Below are positions 8,173-18,795 of a DNA stretch of 20,514 bases, one piece after another (positions within the stretch are counted from its first letter, which is position 1; the number at the start of each line of letters is the position of its first letter). This DNA comes from DATHSN01 sp035464115 (GTDB lineage: Bacteria > Actinomycetota > Acidimicrobiia > Acidimicrobiales > SKKL01): the NCBI GenBank assembly GCA_035464115.1, contig DATHSN010000304.1:1-20514 (forward strand). Direction: 5' to 3'. Position numbers and translations under genes: made by a program. The notes below the pieces were generated by a model. That model saw only the letters and a list, made by a program, of their open reading frames with translations, was not told the origin of the DNA and ran no database searches.

Positions 8173-8178
8173 GACGCC

Positions 8179-9279
8179 GTGAGCAGCACGTTCGGCAGCG
8201 CGTTCCGGGTCACCACCTTCGGCGAGTCGCACGGCGTCGCCGTGGGGTGCGTGGTCGACGGGTGCCCGCCCCGCCTCCCCGTCGACGTCGACGAGATCCA
8301 ACACGACCTCGACCGGCGTCGTCCCGGTCAGAGCCGGCTCACCACCCAGCGCGACGAGGCCGACCGGGTGGAGGTGCTCTCGGGCATCTTCGACGGGGTC
8401 ACCATCGGCACGCCGATCGCCTTGGTGGTCCGCAACGCCGATCACCGGTCCGGGGCCTACGACCACCTGCGCGACGTCTACCGCCCGAGCCACGCCGACT
8501 GGAGCACCGAGGCCAAGTACGGCGTGCGCGACTGGCGCGGTGGGGGCCGGTCGTCGGCCCGCGAGACCATCGGCCGGGTGGCGGCGGGGGCCATCGCCCG
8601 GGCGCTGCTGCGCCGCACCGAGGGCATCGAGGTGCTGGGCTGGGTGAGCCAGGTGCACGACATCGACGCCGCGGTCGACCCGACCGCGGTCACCCTCGCC
8701 GACGTCGAGGCCACCCCCACCCGCTGTCCCGACCCGGCGGCCGCCGAGCGCATGACCACCGCCATCGAGCAGGCCCGCCGCGACGGCGACTCGCTCGGCG
8801 GGGTGGTCACGTGCGTCGCCCGCAACGTGCCCGCCGGGCTCGGCGACCCGGTGTTCGCCAAGCTCGACGCCAGCCTCGGTGGGGCCATGCTGTCGCTGCC
8901 CGCCGCGAAGGGCGTGGAGATCGGTAGTGGCTTCGCCGGCACGCGCCTCACCGGGCTGGCCCACAACGACCCGTTCGTGCCCGGCCCCGACGGGCGGCCC
9001 CGCACCAGCGCCAACCGCTCGGGTGGCATCCAGGGTGGCATCACCAACGGCGAGGAGGTCGTGGTGCGGGTGGCCTTCAAGCCCACGGCCACCATCGCGT
9101 CGGCCCAGGACACGGTCACCCGCGACAACGAGGCGACCACGCTGGCGGCTCGCGGCCGTCACGATCCGTGCGTGCTGCCCCGCGCCGTCCCGCTCGTCGA
9201 GGCCATGGTGTGCCTGGTGCTCGCCGACCACTGGCTGCGCCAGCGCACCGTCGACGTGCTCCCCCCGCTCGAGCGCTGA
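8179..9279 (+). CDS. aroC: Chorismate synthase
   Basis: A 366-residue enzyme catalysing the last shikimate-pathway step, 5-enolpyruvylshikimate-3-phosphate to chorismate, with reduced FMN as cofactor in the cytosol. The family signatures are present in order: TFGESHGVAVGCVVDGCPP near the N-terminus (H18), the RPSHADWS and GGGRSSARET blocks in the first third, and the SGGIQGGITNGE and ARGRHDPCVLPRAVPLVEAM blocks towards the C-terminus. The length is that of a normal full-size AroC. The GTG start is supported by the conserved FGSAFRVTTFGESHG beginning and the -10 hexamer 6 nt upstream. It is not next to other aro genes here, so it appears to be a single transcription unit, possibly running into the methyltransferase 53 nt downstream. 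Confidence 0.96.
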   Translation: MSSTFGSAFRVTTFGESHGVAVGCVVDGCPPRLPVDVDEIQHDLDRRRPGQSRLTTQRDEADRVEVLSGIFDGVTIGTPIALVVRNADHRSGAYDHLRDVYRPSHADWSTEAKYGVRDWRGGGRSSARETIGRVAAGAIARALLRRTEGIEVLGWVSQVHDIDAAVDPTAVTLADVEATPTRCPDPAAAERMTTAIEQARRDGDSLGGVVTCVARNVPAGLGDPVFAKLDASLGGAMLSLPAAKGVEIGSGFAGTRLTGLAHNDPFVPGPDGRPRTSANRSGGIQGGITNGEEVVVRVAFKPTATIASAQDTVTRDNEATTLAARGRHDPCVLPRAVPLVEAMVCLVLADHWLRQRTVDVLPPLER

Positions 9280-9319
9280 CCCCCTCCGCGCTCCCGCGCC
9301 GGCGCTGCGCCGCGATCGC

Positions 9320-9325
9320 TACCGT
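9320..9325 (+). promoter_or_regulatory. -10 element of the O-methyltransferase gene, probably leaderless
   Basis: TACCGT fits TANNNT and ends 7 nt before the GTG at 9333; an in-frame GTG at 9330 would leave only 4 nt. A small hairpin (9300-9304 with 9308-9312) precedes it and could belong to the aroC 3' end. Confidence 0.5.
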
Positions 9326-9332
9326 CGACGTG

Positions 9333-9998
9333 GTGAGCGACGACCCGAAGTCCGTCGGCCTCGACGCCGAGCTGCACGCCTACCTGGTCGCCCACGGGTC
9401 GCCGCCCGATGCGGTCCTGGTCGATCTGGCCGAGCGCACCCGCGACCGCTTCGGCGATGCGGCCCGGATGCAGATCTCGGCCGAGCAGGGCGCACTGCTC
9501 ACGCTGCTCGTGCGGATCACCGGTGCCCGTCGCGTCGTGGAGGTGGGCACGTTCACCGGCTACTCCTCGGTGTGCCTGGCCCGGGGCCTGCCCGAGGACG
9601 GCCACCTGCTGTGCTGCGACGTCGACGCGACGTTCACGGCGCTCGCCCGCGAGGCGTGGGACGCCGCCGGGGTGGCCGACCGGGTCGAGCTGCGCCTCGG
9701 GCCGGCCGCCGACACCCTGCGGAGCCTGCCCACCGACCGGTGGATCGACCTGTCGTTCATCGACGCCGACAAGGCCGGCTACGCGACCTACTTCGAGGAG
9801 CTGGTGGCCCGGACCCGTCCGGGCGGACTGGTGTGCATCGACAACGTCCTGTGGGGCGGTGCGGTCGTCGACCCGGCCGACACCTCGCCCGACACCGAGG
9901 CCATCCGGGCGTTCAACGCCCGCGTCGCCGCCGATGACCGCGTCGAGGTCGTGATGCTGCCGGTGGCCGACGGGCTCACCCTCGCCCGGGTGCGCTGA
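9333..9998 (+). CDS. SAM-dependent O-methyltransferase, class I (OMT family 3)
   Basis: A 221-residue soluble methyltransferase related to caffeoyl-CoA/catechol O-methyltransferase-like enzymes. The SAM-binding motif VVEVGTFTGYSS starts near residue 68, and the acidic end of the next strand is CCDVD at about 94-98. The FIDADK motif (D144, D146, K147) and D170-N171 match the divalent-metal and catalytic positions of this family. The acceptor is a small hydroxylated molecule that cannot be named from sequence. The GTG at 9333 was chosen over 9330 from the spacing to the TACCGT hexamer. It converges on ktrA with 33 nt between stop codons; no convincing bidirectional terminator was seen there. 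A functional link to aroC is not evident. Confidence 0.88.
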   Translation: MSDDPKSVGLDAELHAYLVAHGSPPDAVLVDLAERTRDRFGDAARMQISAEQGALLTLLVRITGARRVVEVGTFTGYSSVCLARGLPEDGHLLCCDVDATFTALAREAWDAAGVADRVELRLGPAADTLRSLPTDRWIDLSFIDADKAGYATYFEELVARTRPGGLVCIDNVLWGGAVVDPADTSPDTEAIRAFNARVAADDRVEVVMLPVADGLTLARVR

Positions 9999-10031
9999 GC
10001 CGGCCCGAGGCGTGGCGACGGCCGTGGGCGC

Positions 10032-10745
10032 TCAGGTGATCTCGGCGAAGGCCTCGGCGCGCTTGGTCTCGCCCGCCACGAGGAGGATGTCGCCCTCCTT
10101 CATCCGGGTGTCGGGGGTGGCGTAGGTGAAGCTCTCGCCCCGGGGCTTGATGAACACCACGGTGACGTCGTACTTGGCTCGCAGCCCCGCCTCGGCGAGG
10201 GTCTTGCCGAAGGTCTCGCGGGGCGCCATCGTCTCGACCAGCGCGAAGCCCTCGTCGAGCTCCATGTAGTCGAGCATCCGGCCGGTGACCGCGTGGGCCA
10301 CCCGCACGCCCATGTCGTGCTCGGGGAACACCACGCTGTGGGCGCCGACGCGCCGCAGGATGCGCCCGTGGGAGGTGGTGATGGCCTTGGCCCAGATGTT
10401 GGGGACGCCGAGGTCGGCGAGAGCCGCGGTGGTGAGGATGCTCGCCTCGATGTCGCCGCCGATGCACACCACCGCGCAGGCGAAGTCGCGGGCGCCCAGC
10501 TGCTCGAGCACCGTGGCGCTGGTGGAGTCGGCCTCGACCACGTGGGTGAGCGACCCGGCGTGCTCCTGCACGGCGCGGGCATCGGCGTCGACACCGAGGA
10601 CCTCGTAGCCGAGGTGCTCGAGGGTGGCGCCGAGCGCGCTGCCGAAGCGGCCGAGGCCGACCACCAGCACCTCGTCCCAGTCGCCCGCGGCGGGGACCGG
10701 CTCGGGGCGCCACTCTCTGTACGGGACGGGCTCGACGTGGTTCAT
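10032..10745 (-). CDS. ktrA: Potassium uptake regulatory subunit KtrA/TrkA (RCK domain protein)
   Basis: A 237-residue cytoplasmic gating subunit of a Ktr/Trk-type K+ uptake system. After a ~22-residue variable tail, the RCK-N Rossmann fold carries the nucleotide-binding loop G30-L-G32-RF-G35 and the acidic VDAD at the end of the second strand, suiting NAD(H) or ATP/ADP binding. The C-terminal part (about 150-237) resembles an RCK-C domain (MKEGDILLVAG). The length fits KtrA (about 220) rather than the duplicated ~450-residue TrkA. A GGAGGA box lies 9 nt before the ATG. It follows ktrB by 59 nt on the same strand and should form an octameric ring under the membrane subunit. Confidence 0.92.
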   Translation of the reverse strand: MNHVEPVPYREWRPEPVPAAGDWDEVLVVGLGRFGSALGATLEHLGYEVLGVDADARAVQEHAGSLTHVVEADSTSATVLEQLGARDFACAVVCIGGDIEASILTTAALADLGVPNIWAKAITTSHGRILRRVGAHSVVFPEHDMGVRVAHAVTGRMLDYMELDEGFALVETMAPRETFGKTLAEAGLRAKYDVTVVFIKPRGESFTYATPDTRMKEGDILLVAGETKRAEAFAEIT

Positions 10746-10754
10746 GGGGCACGC

Positions 10755-10760
10755 TCCTCC
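10755..10760 (-). promoter_or_regulatory. Ribosome binding site of ktrA
   Basis: On the minus strand GGAGGA lies 9 nt upstream of ATG 10745, fixing the start inside a longer open frame. It contrasts with several genes in the window that lack any Shine-Dalgarno. Confidence 0.75.
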
Positions 10761-10804
10761 GCACGACGCTATCGCTGGTCGCCGGGGCTGCGTCGCCATG
10801 GGCG

Positions 10805-12157
10805 TCACCCGACGATCGGGCGCTCCTCGGGGTAGCGGTAGAGCCGCTCGTGCTCGCGGAGCACGAGCGCGGTGCCGATGGTGATCGGGCCGACGCGGCC
10901 GAGGAACATGAGGACGATGAGCACCATCTGGGCGGCGCCGTCGAGGGCGGGGGTGATGCCCAGCGACAGCCCGACGGTGCCGAACGCCGAGGCCGCCTCG
11001 AACAGCGTCTCGGTGAGACCGAACGGGCTGAAGACGAGCAGCAGGAGGTTGCCGGCGAACAGCGCGGCGAGGCCGATGAGCACCACCGACAGGGCCTGAC
11101 GCTGGGCCGCGGGTGGGATCCGTCGGCCGAAGCGCGACACGTCGGGGTCGCCCCGCAGCTCGGCCCAGACCATGAGCGCGATGACGGCCACCGTGGTGAC
11201 CTTCACCCCGCCGGCGGTGGACGCGGAGCCCCCGCCGATGAACATCAACAAGATGGTGACGAGGTGGGTGGGCTCGTTCATCTCGGCGATGTCGATCGAG
11301 TTGAACCCGGCGGTGCGCGGCATGGTGGCCTGGAAGAAGCCGGCGACGAGCTTGCCGGGGACGTCGAGCGGGCCCAGGGTGCCCGGGTTGTCCCACTCGA
11401 ACAGCACGACGGTGAGGAACGCGATCACCAGCAGCGCGGCGGTGATCGACAACGTCATCTTGGTGTGCAGGCTCCACCGTCGGCTGCGCCGGGGGTTGCG
11501 GCGCAGGTCGAGCCACACCGGGAAGCCGATGCCGCCCGAGATGACGGCGAGCGACACGGTGACGCTCACCCACGGGTCGGCGACGAAGCCCATGAGGCTG
11601 TCGGAGAACAGGGCGAACCCGGCGTTGTTGAACGCCGAGATGGCGTGGAACACCCCGAGCCGCAAGGCGCCCAGGAACGGTTCGTCGTGGTTGATCCAGA
11701 ACGCCCCGGTGAGCACGATCGTGGTGGCCAGCTCGAACACCACCGTGAACAGCGCCACCCCGGCGAGGATGCGGCGGACGTCGCCGAGATCGATGGCGCC
11801 GGTCTCGGCCTGGGCCAGCATCCGGCTGCGCAACCCGAGCCGGTGCGACACGAACACCGCGGCGACCGAGGCGAGGGTCATGATGCCGAAGCCCCCGAGC
11901 TGGATGAGCCCGAGGATCACCGCGTGCCCGAAGCCCGACCAGTACTCGGGGGTGTCGACGGTGATGAGGCCGGTGACGCAGATGGCCGACGTCGAGGTGA
12001 AGAAGGCGGGGAGGAACGCACCCCCACCACCCGGCCCCCGCACCGCGACGGGCAGCATCAACAGCGCGGTGCCCGTGAAGATGGCGGTCCCGTAGGCGAG
12101 CACCACCAGCTGGGCGGGGTGGTTCAGCCGGATGCCCAGGAACCCTCGCCGCGTCAC
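10805..12157 (-). CDS. ktrB: Potassium uptake membrane subunit KtrB/TrkH
   Basis: A 450-residue polytopic K+ transporter of the SKT superfamily. Four M1-P-M2 repeats are recognisable, each with its filter glycine: G63 in TSAICVTGL, G180 in FNNAGF, G284 in RTAGFN and G396 in FGTVGLS. The GGGSASTAGGVKVTT segment after the third pore repeat corresponds to the intramembrane gating loop. The length matches KtrB (about 450) better than TrkH (about 480). The start is a GTG at 12157, preceded by GAGGAT ending 6 nt upstream, which can be read as a Shine-Dalgarno or as a -10 element. It is cotranscribed with ktrA and divergent from glgX across only 59 nt. Role: K+ uptake, turgor and osmotic adaptation. 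Confidence 0.93.
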   Translation of the reverse strand: MTRRGFLGIRLNHPAQLVVLAYGTAIFTGTALLMLPVAVRGPGGGGAFLPAFFTSTSAICVTGLITVDTPEYWSGFGHAVILGLIQLGGFGIMTLASVAAVFVSHRLGLRSRMLAQAETGAIDLGDVRRILAGVALFTVVFELATTIVLTGAFWINHDEPFLGALRLGVFHAISAFNNAGFALFSDSLMGFVADPWVSVTVSLAVISGGIGFPVWLDLRRNPRRSRRWSLHTKMTLSITAALLVIAFLTVVLFEWDNPGTLGPLDVPGKLVAGFFQATMPRTAGFNSIDIAEMNEPTHLVTILLMFIGGGSASTAGGVKVTTVAVIALMVWAELRGDPDVSRFGRRIPPAAQRQALSVVLIGLAALFAGNLLLLVFSPFGLTETLFEAASAFGTVGLSLGITPALDGAAQMVLIVLMFLGRVGPITIGTALVLREHERLYRYPEERPIVG

Positions 12158-12163
12158 CTGGAG

Positions 12164-12169
12164 ATCCTC
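12164..12169 (-). promoter_or_regulatory. ktrB upstream element: Shine-Dalgarno or -10
   Basis: On the minus strand GAGGAT ends 6 nt before the GTG. GAGGA would be a well-spaced Shine-Dalgarno (7 nt). The same hexamer keeps the A at position 2 and T at position 6 of TANNNT and has the spacing of the leaderless promoters nearby. The sequence alone cannot decide. Confidence 0.4.
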
Positions 12170-12203
12170 GCAGATCGGCGGGGTTGGACGGAGCCGGCCC
12201 GGG

Positions 12204-12209
12204 TAGCGT
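12204..12209 (+). promoter_or_regulatory. -10 element of the glgX-treYZ operon, probably leaderless
   Basis: TAGCGT fits TANNNT and ends 7 nt before the ATG at 12217. A TTGGAC at 12184-12189 could be a -35, but its 14-bp spacing is short. No Shine-Dalgarno is present. The 59-bp spacer is shared with the divergent ktrB gene, so the two promoters must overlap or lie back to back. AGATC is directly repeated at 12162-12166 and 12172-12176. Confidence 0.55.
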
Positions 12210-12216
12210 GCCCGTC

Positions 12217-14347
<2,131 letters not shown>

Positions 14348-14358
<11 letters not shown>

Positions 14359-17053
14359 GCGGCGCCGCGTCCCGCGGTCCACCTACCGGCTCCAGCTGCG
14401 CCCGGGGTTCGGCTTCGACGCCGCGGCCGGCGTGGCCGACTACCTCGCCGCGCTCGGGGTCAGCCACACCTACACGTCGCCCTACCTCCAGGCCGCCCCG
14501 GGGTCCACCCACGGGTACGACGTGGTCGACCACTCGAGGGTCAACGACGAGCTCGGTGGGCCGGGGGCCCACGAGCGCTTCCGGCGGGCGCTCAGCGCCG
14601 CCGGCCTCGGCCAGGTGGTCGACATCGTCCCCAACCACATGGCGGTGGGCACGCCCGAGAACGCCTGGTGGTGGGACGTGCTCGCCAACGGGCCGTCGAG
14701 CCGCTACGCCAGCTACTTCGACGTCGACTGGGATCCCCCCGAGTCCAAGCTGCGCAACCGGGTGCTGCTGCCCATCCTCGGCGACCACTACGGCCGCGTC
14801 ATCGAGCGGGGCGAGGTGGCGCTCGACTGGGAGGACGACGCCCGGTTCGTGGTGCGCTACTTCGAGCACCTGCTCCCGGTCGCGCCGCGCTCGGTCGACG
14901 ACCTGCTGGCGCGCGCCGCGGCGAGCTGTGGCTCGGACCACCTGGCGTTCATCGCCCACTCGTTGTCGCGGCTGCCCCGGGCCACGGTCACCGAGCCGGT
15001 GCTGCGCGAGGTCCGTCACCGCGACACGCGGGTCCTGTGGGTCCAGCTGGCCCGGCTCGCCCGTGAGGATCCGGGCGTCCGCCGGGCGGTGGCCGACGAG
15101 GTGGCGGCGCTCAACGCCGACCCCGACGCCCTCGATGCCGTGCTCGACCGGCAGAACTACCGGCTGGCCTTCTGGCGCACCGCCGGTCGCGAGCTCGACT
15201 ACCGCCGCTTCTTCGACATCAACACCCTGGTGGGCCTGCGGGTGGAGTCGGCCGAGGTGTTCGCCGACACCCACGCCCTCGTGCTGCGCTGGCTGTCCAC
15301 CGGGGCGGTCGACGGTGTGCGCATCGACCACCCCGACGGGCTGCGCGATCCCCGCGCCTACTTCGAGCTGCTGCGCGCCGGCGCTCCCGACGCGTGGATC
15401 GTCGTCGAGAAGATCCTCGAGGGCGACGAGCGCCTCCCGGCGTCGTGGCCGGTCGACGGCACCACCGGCTACGAGTTCTGCGCGCGGGTCACCCGCCTGC
15501 TGCACGACCCGCGGGGCGAGGCCCCGCTCGACGACCTGTGGGTCGAGCTCGTCGGCGACGGCGCGTCGTACCCCGAGGTGGTCCACGCGGCCAAGCAGAT
15601 GATCCTGCGCGACGTGCTCGCCGCCGACCTCACCCGCCTCACCCAGCTGTTCGTGGCGGTGGCCGAGCAGCACCGGAGCTGGCGCGACTTCACCCGCCAC
15701 GACCTGCAGGAGGCGCTCGCCGCCACCGCCGCCGCGTTCCCCGTCTACCGCACCTACGTCGACGTCGCCCACGGCGCCACCCCCGAGGACCGCGAGGTGA
15801 TCGACGTCGCCGTCGGCGCCGCCCGCGAGCAGCGCGACGACCTCGACCCCGAGCTGTTCGACTTCCTGCGCTTCGTGCTGGTCGACGGCCCGGTCGACTC
15901 GCCCGGCCCGGTGGCCGAGCTGCGGATGCGGTTCCAGCAGCTCACCGGCCCGGTGATGGCCAAGGGCGCCGAGGACACGGCCTTCTACGACTTCGTGCGG
16001 CTGGTGTCGTTGAACGAGGTGGGCTCCGACCCGTCGCACTTCGCGGTCGGGGTCGACGAGTTCCACCGGGCCATGGCCGACGCCGCGCTCGACCGGCCCC
16101 GGTCGATGCTCACCTTGTCGACCCACGACACCAAGCGCAGCGAGGACGTGCGGGCCCGGCTGGCGCTGCTGTCGGAGATCCCCGGGGCGTGGGCCGAGGC
16201 GGTGCGGCGCTGGTTCGAGCGCAACACCCGCCACCGCCCCGTCGACGTGCCCGGCTGGCCCGACCCGCGGATGGAGTACCTGCTCTACCAGACCCTGGTC
16301 GGCGCCCACCCGCTCGACGCCGACCGCGCCGTCGCCTACATGGAGAAGGCGGCCAAGGAGGCCAAGCGCAACACCTCGTGGGTGTCGCCGGTGGCCGAGT
16401 ACGACGAGGCCCCGCGCCGCTTCGTCACCGACGTGCTCGCCGACGAGGCCTTCGCCGCCGACCTGGCGGCCGTGGTCGAGCCGCTGGTCGACCCCGGTCG
16501 GGTGAACTCGCTCGCCCAGAAGCTCATCGAGCTCACCGCGCCGGGCGTCCCCGACGTCTACCAGGGCACCGAGCTGTGGGACCTGAGCCTGGTCGACCCC
16601 GACAACCGCCGCCCCGTCGACTTCGCGGCGCGGCGCCACCTGCTCGACGAGGTGGCCGGGCTCACCCCCGAGCAGCGGTGGGCGCGCCGCGACGAGGGGC
16701 GTCCCAAGCTGTGGGTCGTGCACCGCGCGCTGCGCCTGCGCGCCGAGCGGCCCGAGTGGTTCGCCGACGGCGCCGGCTACGAGCCCCTGGCGGTCTCGGG
16801 CGATCGGGCGGGGCACGTGGTGGCCTACGCCCGGGGCGGCGCGGCGGTCGTGGTGCCGCGGCTGCCGCTCGGGTTGGCCGCCGCGGGAGGCTGGGACGCC
16901 ACGACGGTGGTGGCGCTGCCGCCCGGGCGCTGGTACGACGAGATGTCGGGGAGCAGCCACCCCGGCGGCGACATCGCGGTGGCCACCCTCCTCGATCGCT
17001 TCCCGGTGGCGCTGCTCCGCGCCGACGACCCCGACCCGACGACGGGAGCATGA
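14348..17053 (+). CDS. treY: Maltooligosyltrehalose synthase TreY
   Basis: A 901-residue GH13 enzyme that isomerises the reducing-end alpha-1,4 bond of a maltooligosaccharide into the alpha,alpha-1,1 bond of maltooligosyltrehalose. The N-terminus (STYRLQLRPGFGF) and PYLQAAPGSTHGYDVVD are classic TreY. Catalytic residues: nucleophile D327 in GVRIDHPDGL, acid/base E354 in IVVEKIL, and D594 in LSTHDTKRSEDVRAR. The KRNTSWVSP and GVPDVYQGTELWD blocks follow. At 901 residues it is of the longer TreY type; many actinobacterial TreY are about 750-830. The GTG at 14348 lies inside the 3' end of glgX (11-nt overlap, different frame), without a clear Shine-Dalgarno, suggesting coupled translation. Its product is the substrate of TreZ. 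Confidence 0.95.
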
Positions 17054-17055
17054 CG

Positions 17056-18795
17056 ATGGCGACGATCTCGGTGTGGGCCCCGCGAGCCCGCCACACCGTC
17101 GAGCTCGACCTCGGGGGCCGGCGCATCGCCATGGTCCCCGCGGCGCGGGGGTGGTACCGCGCCGAGGCGGCCGACGTCGGCCCCGGCACCGACTACGCGT
17201 TCGTCATCGACGGCCGAGGGCCGTACCCCGACCCCCGCTCACCCTTCCAGCCCGAGGGCCCGCACGGGCCGTCGCGGATCATCGACCACGACGCCTTCGC
17301 GTGGACCGACGCCGACTGGGCGGGGCTCGATCCCCGCGACGGCGTCATCTACGAGATGCACCTCGGCACCTTCAGCCCGTCGGGCGATGCCGACGGGGCC
17401 ATCGAGCGCCTCGACCACCTCGTCGACCTCGGCGTCACGTCGGTGTGCGTCCTCCCGGTCGTGCAGTTCTCCGGGCGCCGCAACTGGGGCTACGACGGCG
17501 TCGGCCTCTTCGCCCCCCACGACGCCTACGGGGGGCCCGACGGCGTGAAGCGCCTCGTCGACGCCTGTCACGCCCGCGGGCTGGGCGTGATCCTCGACGT
17601 CGTCTACAACCACGTCGGTCCCGAGGGGAACTACCTCGGGATGTTCGGCCCCTACTTCACCGACTTCTACCGCACACCGTGGGGTGAGGCGGTCAACTTC
17701 GACAAGGCGGGCAGCGACGAGGTCCGTCGCTTCGTCATCGACAACGCGCTCATGTGGTTCCGCGACTACCACGTCGACGGGCTGCGGCTCGACGCCGTGC
17801 ACGCCATCGTCGACACGTCGGCCCGCCACGTGCTCGAGGAGCTGTCGGCCGAGGTCGACGCCCTCGAGGCCCGCCTCGGGCGGCCGCTCACCCTCATCGC
17901 CGAGAGCGACCTCAACGACCCCCGGCTGTGCCGCCCCCGCGACGTGGGCGGGTTCGCCATCGAGGCGCAGTGGAGCGACGACTTCCACCACGCCCTGCAC
18001 GCGGTGGTCACCGGCGAGGTCAGCGGCTACTACGCCGACTTCGGCCGGCTCGAGCACCTCGCCACCGCGCTGCGGCGCGGGTGGGTCTACGCCGGTGACT
18101 ACTCGGCGCACCGCGGGCGCCGCCACGGCCGATCACCCGCCGGGCTGCACCCGAGCCAGCTGCTCGGCTACATCCAGAACCACGACCAGGTGGGCAACCG
18201 GGCCGTCGGCGACCGGCTGGCCGGGCTGGTCGGCCCCGGTCGGGTGCGCATCGCGGCGGCGCTCACCCTGCTCTCGCCGTTCACGCCCATGCTGTTCCAG
18301 GGCGAGGAGTGGGGCAGCGTTCGGCCCTTCCAGTACTTCACCGACCACCAGGACCGTGAGCTCGGTCGGGCGGTGGCCCAGGGGCGTCGCGCCGAGTTCG
18401 CCTCCTTCGGCTGGTCGCCCGACGAGGTGCCCGATCCCCAGGACCCCGCCACCTTCGAGCGCTCGGTCCTCGACTGGGACGAGCAGACCCGCCAACCCCA
18501 CGCGGTGATCCTCGAGTGGTACCGGGCGCTCGTGGCGTTGCGGGCGGCCACCCCCGAGCTGCGCGAGGGCGGGTTCGGCCACACCCACGTCGAGGTCGAC
18601 GACGACGCCGGCTGGCTGGTGATGGTGCGCGACCCGCTGGTGGTGGCGGTGAACCTGGCGCCCACCACCCGTCGGGTCGCCGTGCCCCGGGGTCGCATCG
18701 TCCTCGCGTCCGACGGCGCGGCGGCCGTCGTCGACGGCCACGTCGACCTGCCCGCCGACGCGGTGGCGGTGCTCGACCAGCGGCGCGACCCATGA
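17056..18795 (+). CDS. treZ: Maltooligosyltrehalose trehalohydrolase TreZ
   Basis: A 579-residue GH13 enzyme that cleaves free trehalose from maltooligosyltrehalose. The N-terminal CBM48-like domain (about 1-90) starts with ISVWAPRA. The barrel has VVYNHVGPEGNYL, nucleophile D246 in GLRLDAVHAI, acid/base E283 in LIAESDLND, and D377 in IQNHDQVGNR. The FDKAGSDEVR and FQGEEWG blocks are typical of TreZ. The ATG at 17056 is preferred because GGGAG (17044-17048) lies 7 nt upstream. An ATG at 17050, overlapping the treY stop as ATGA, is possible but only 1 nt from that box. It lies 2 nt downstream of treY and overlaps the crotonase gene by 4 nt. Confidence 0.94.
   Translation: MATISVWAPRARHTVELDLGGRRIAMVPAARGWYRAEAADVGPGTDYAFVIDGRGPYPDPRSPFQPEGPHGPSRIIDHDAFAWTDADWAGLDPRDGVIYEMHLGTFSPSGDADGAIERLDHLVDLGVTSVCVLPVVQFSGRRNWGYDGVGLFAPHDAYGGPDGVKRLVDACHARGLGVILDVVYNHVGPEGNYLGMFGPYFTDFYRTPWGEAVNFDKAGSDEVRRFVIDNALMWFRDYHVDGLRLDAVHAIVDTSARHVLEELSAEVDALEARLGRPLTLIAESDLNDPRLCRPRDVGGFAIEAQWSDDFHHALHAVVTGEVSGYYADFGRLEHLATALRRGWVYAGDYSAHRGRRHGRSPAGLHPSQLLGYIQNHDQVGNRAVGDRLAGLVGPGRVRIAAALTLLSPFTPMLFQGEEWGSVRPFQYFTDHQDRELGRAVAQGRRAEFASFGWSPDEVPDPQDPATFERSVLDWDEQTRQPHAVILEWYRALVALRAATPELREGGFGHTHVEVDDDAGWLVMVRDPLVVAVNLAPTTRRVAVPRGRIVLASDGAAAVVDGHVDLPADAVAVLDQRRDP

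Noticed and set aside
9999..10031. Bidirectional terminator between the converging O-methyltransferase and ktrA genes
   Set aside because: Only 4-bp pairings could be drawn in the 33-nt gap; too weak to call.
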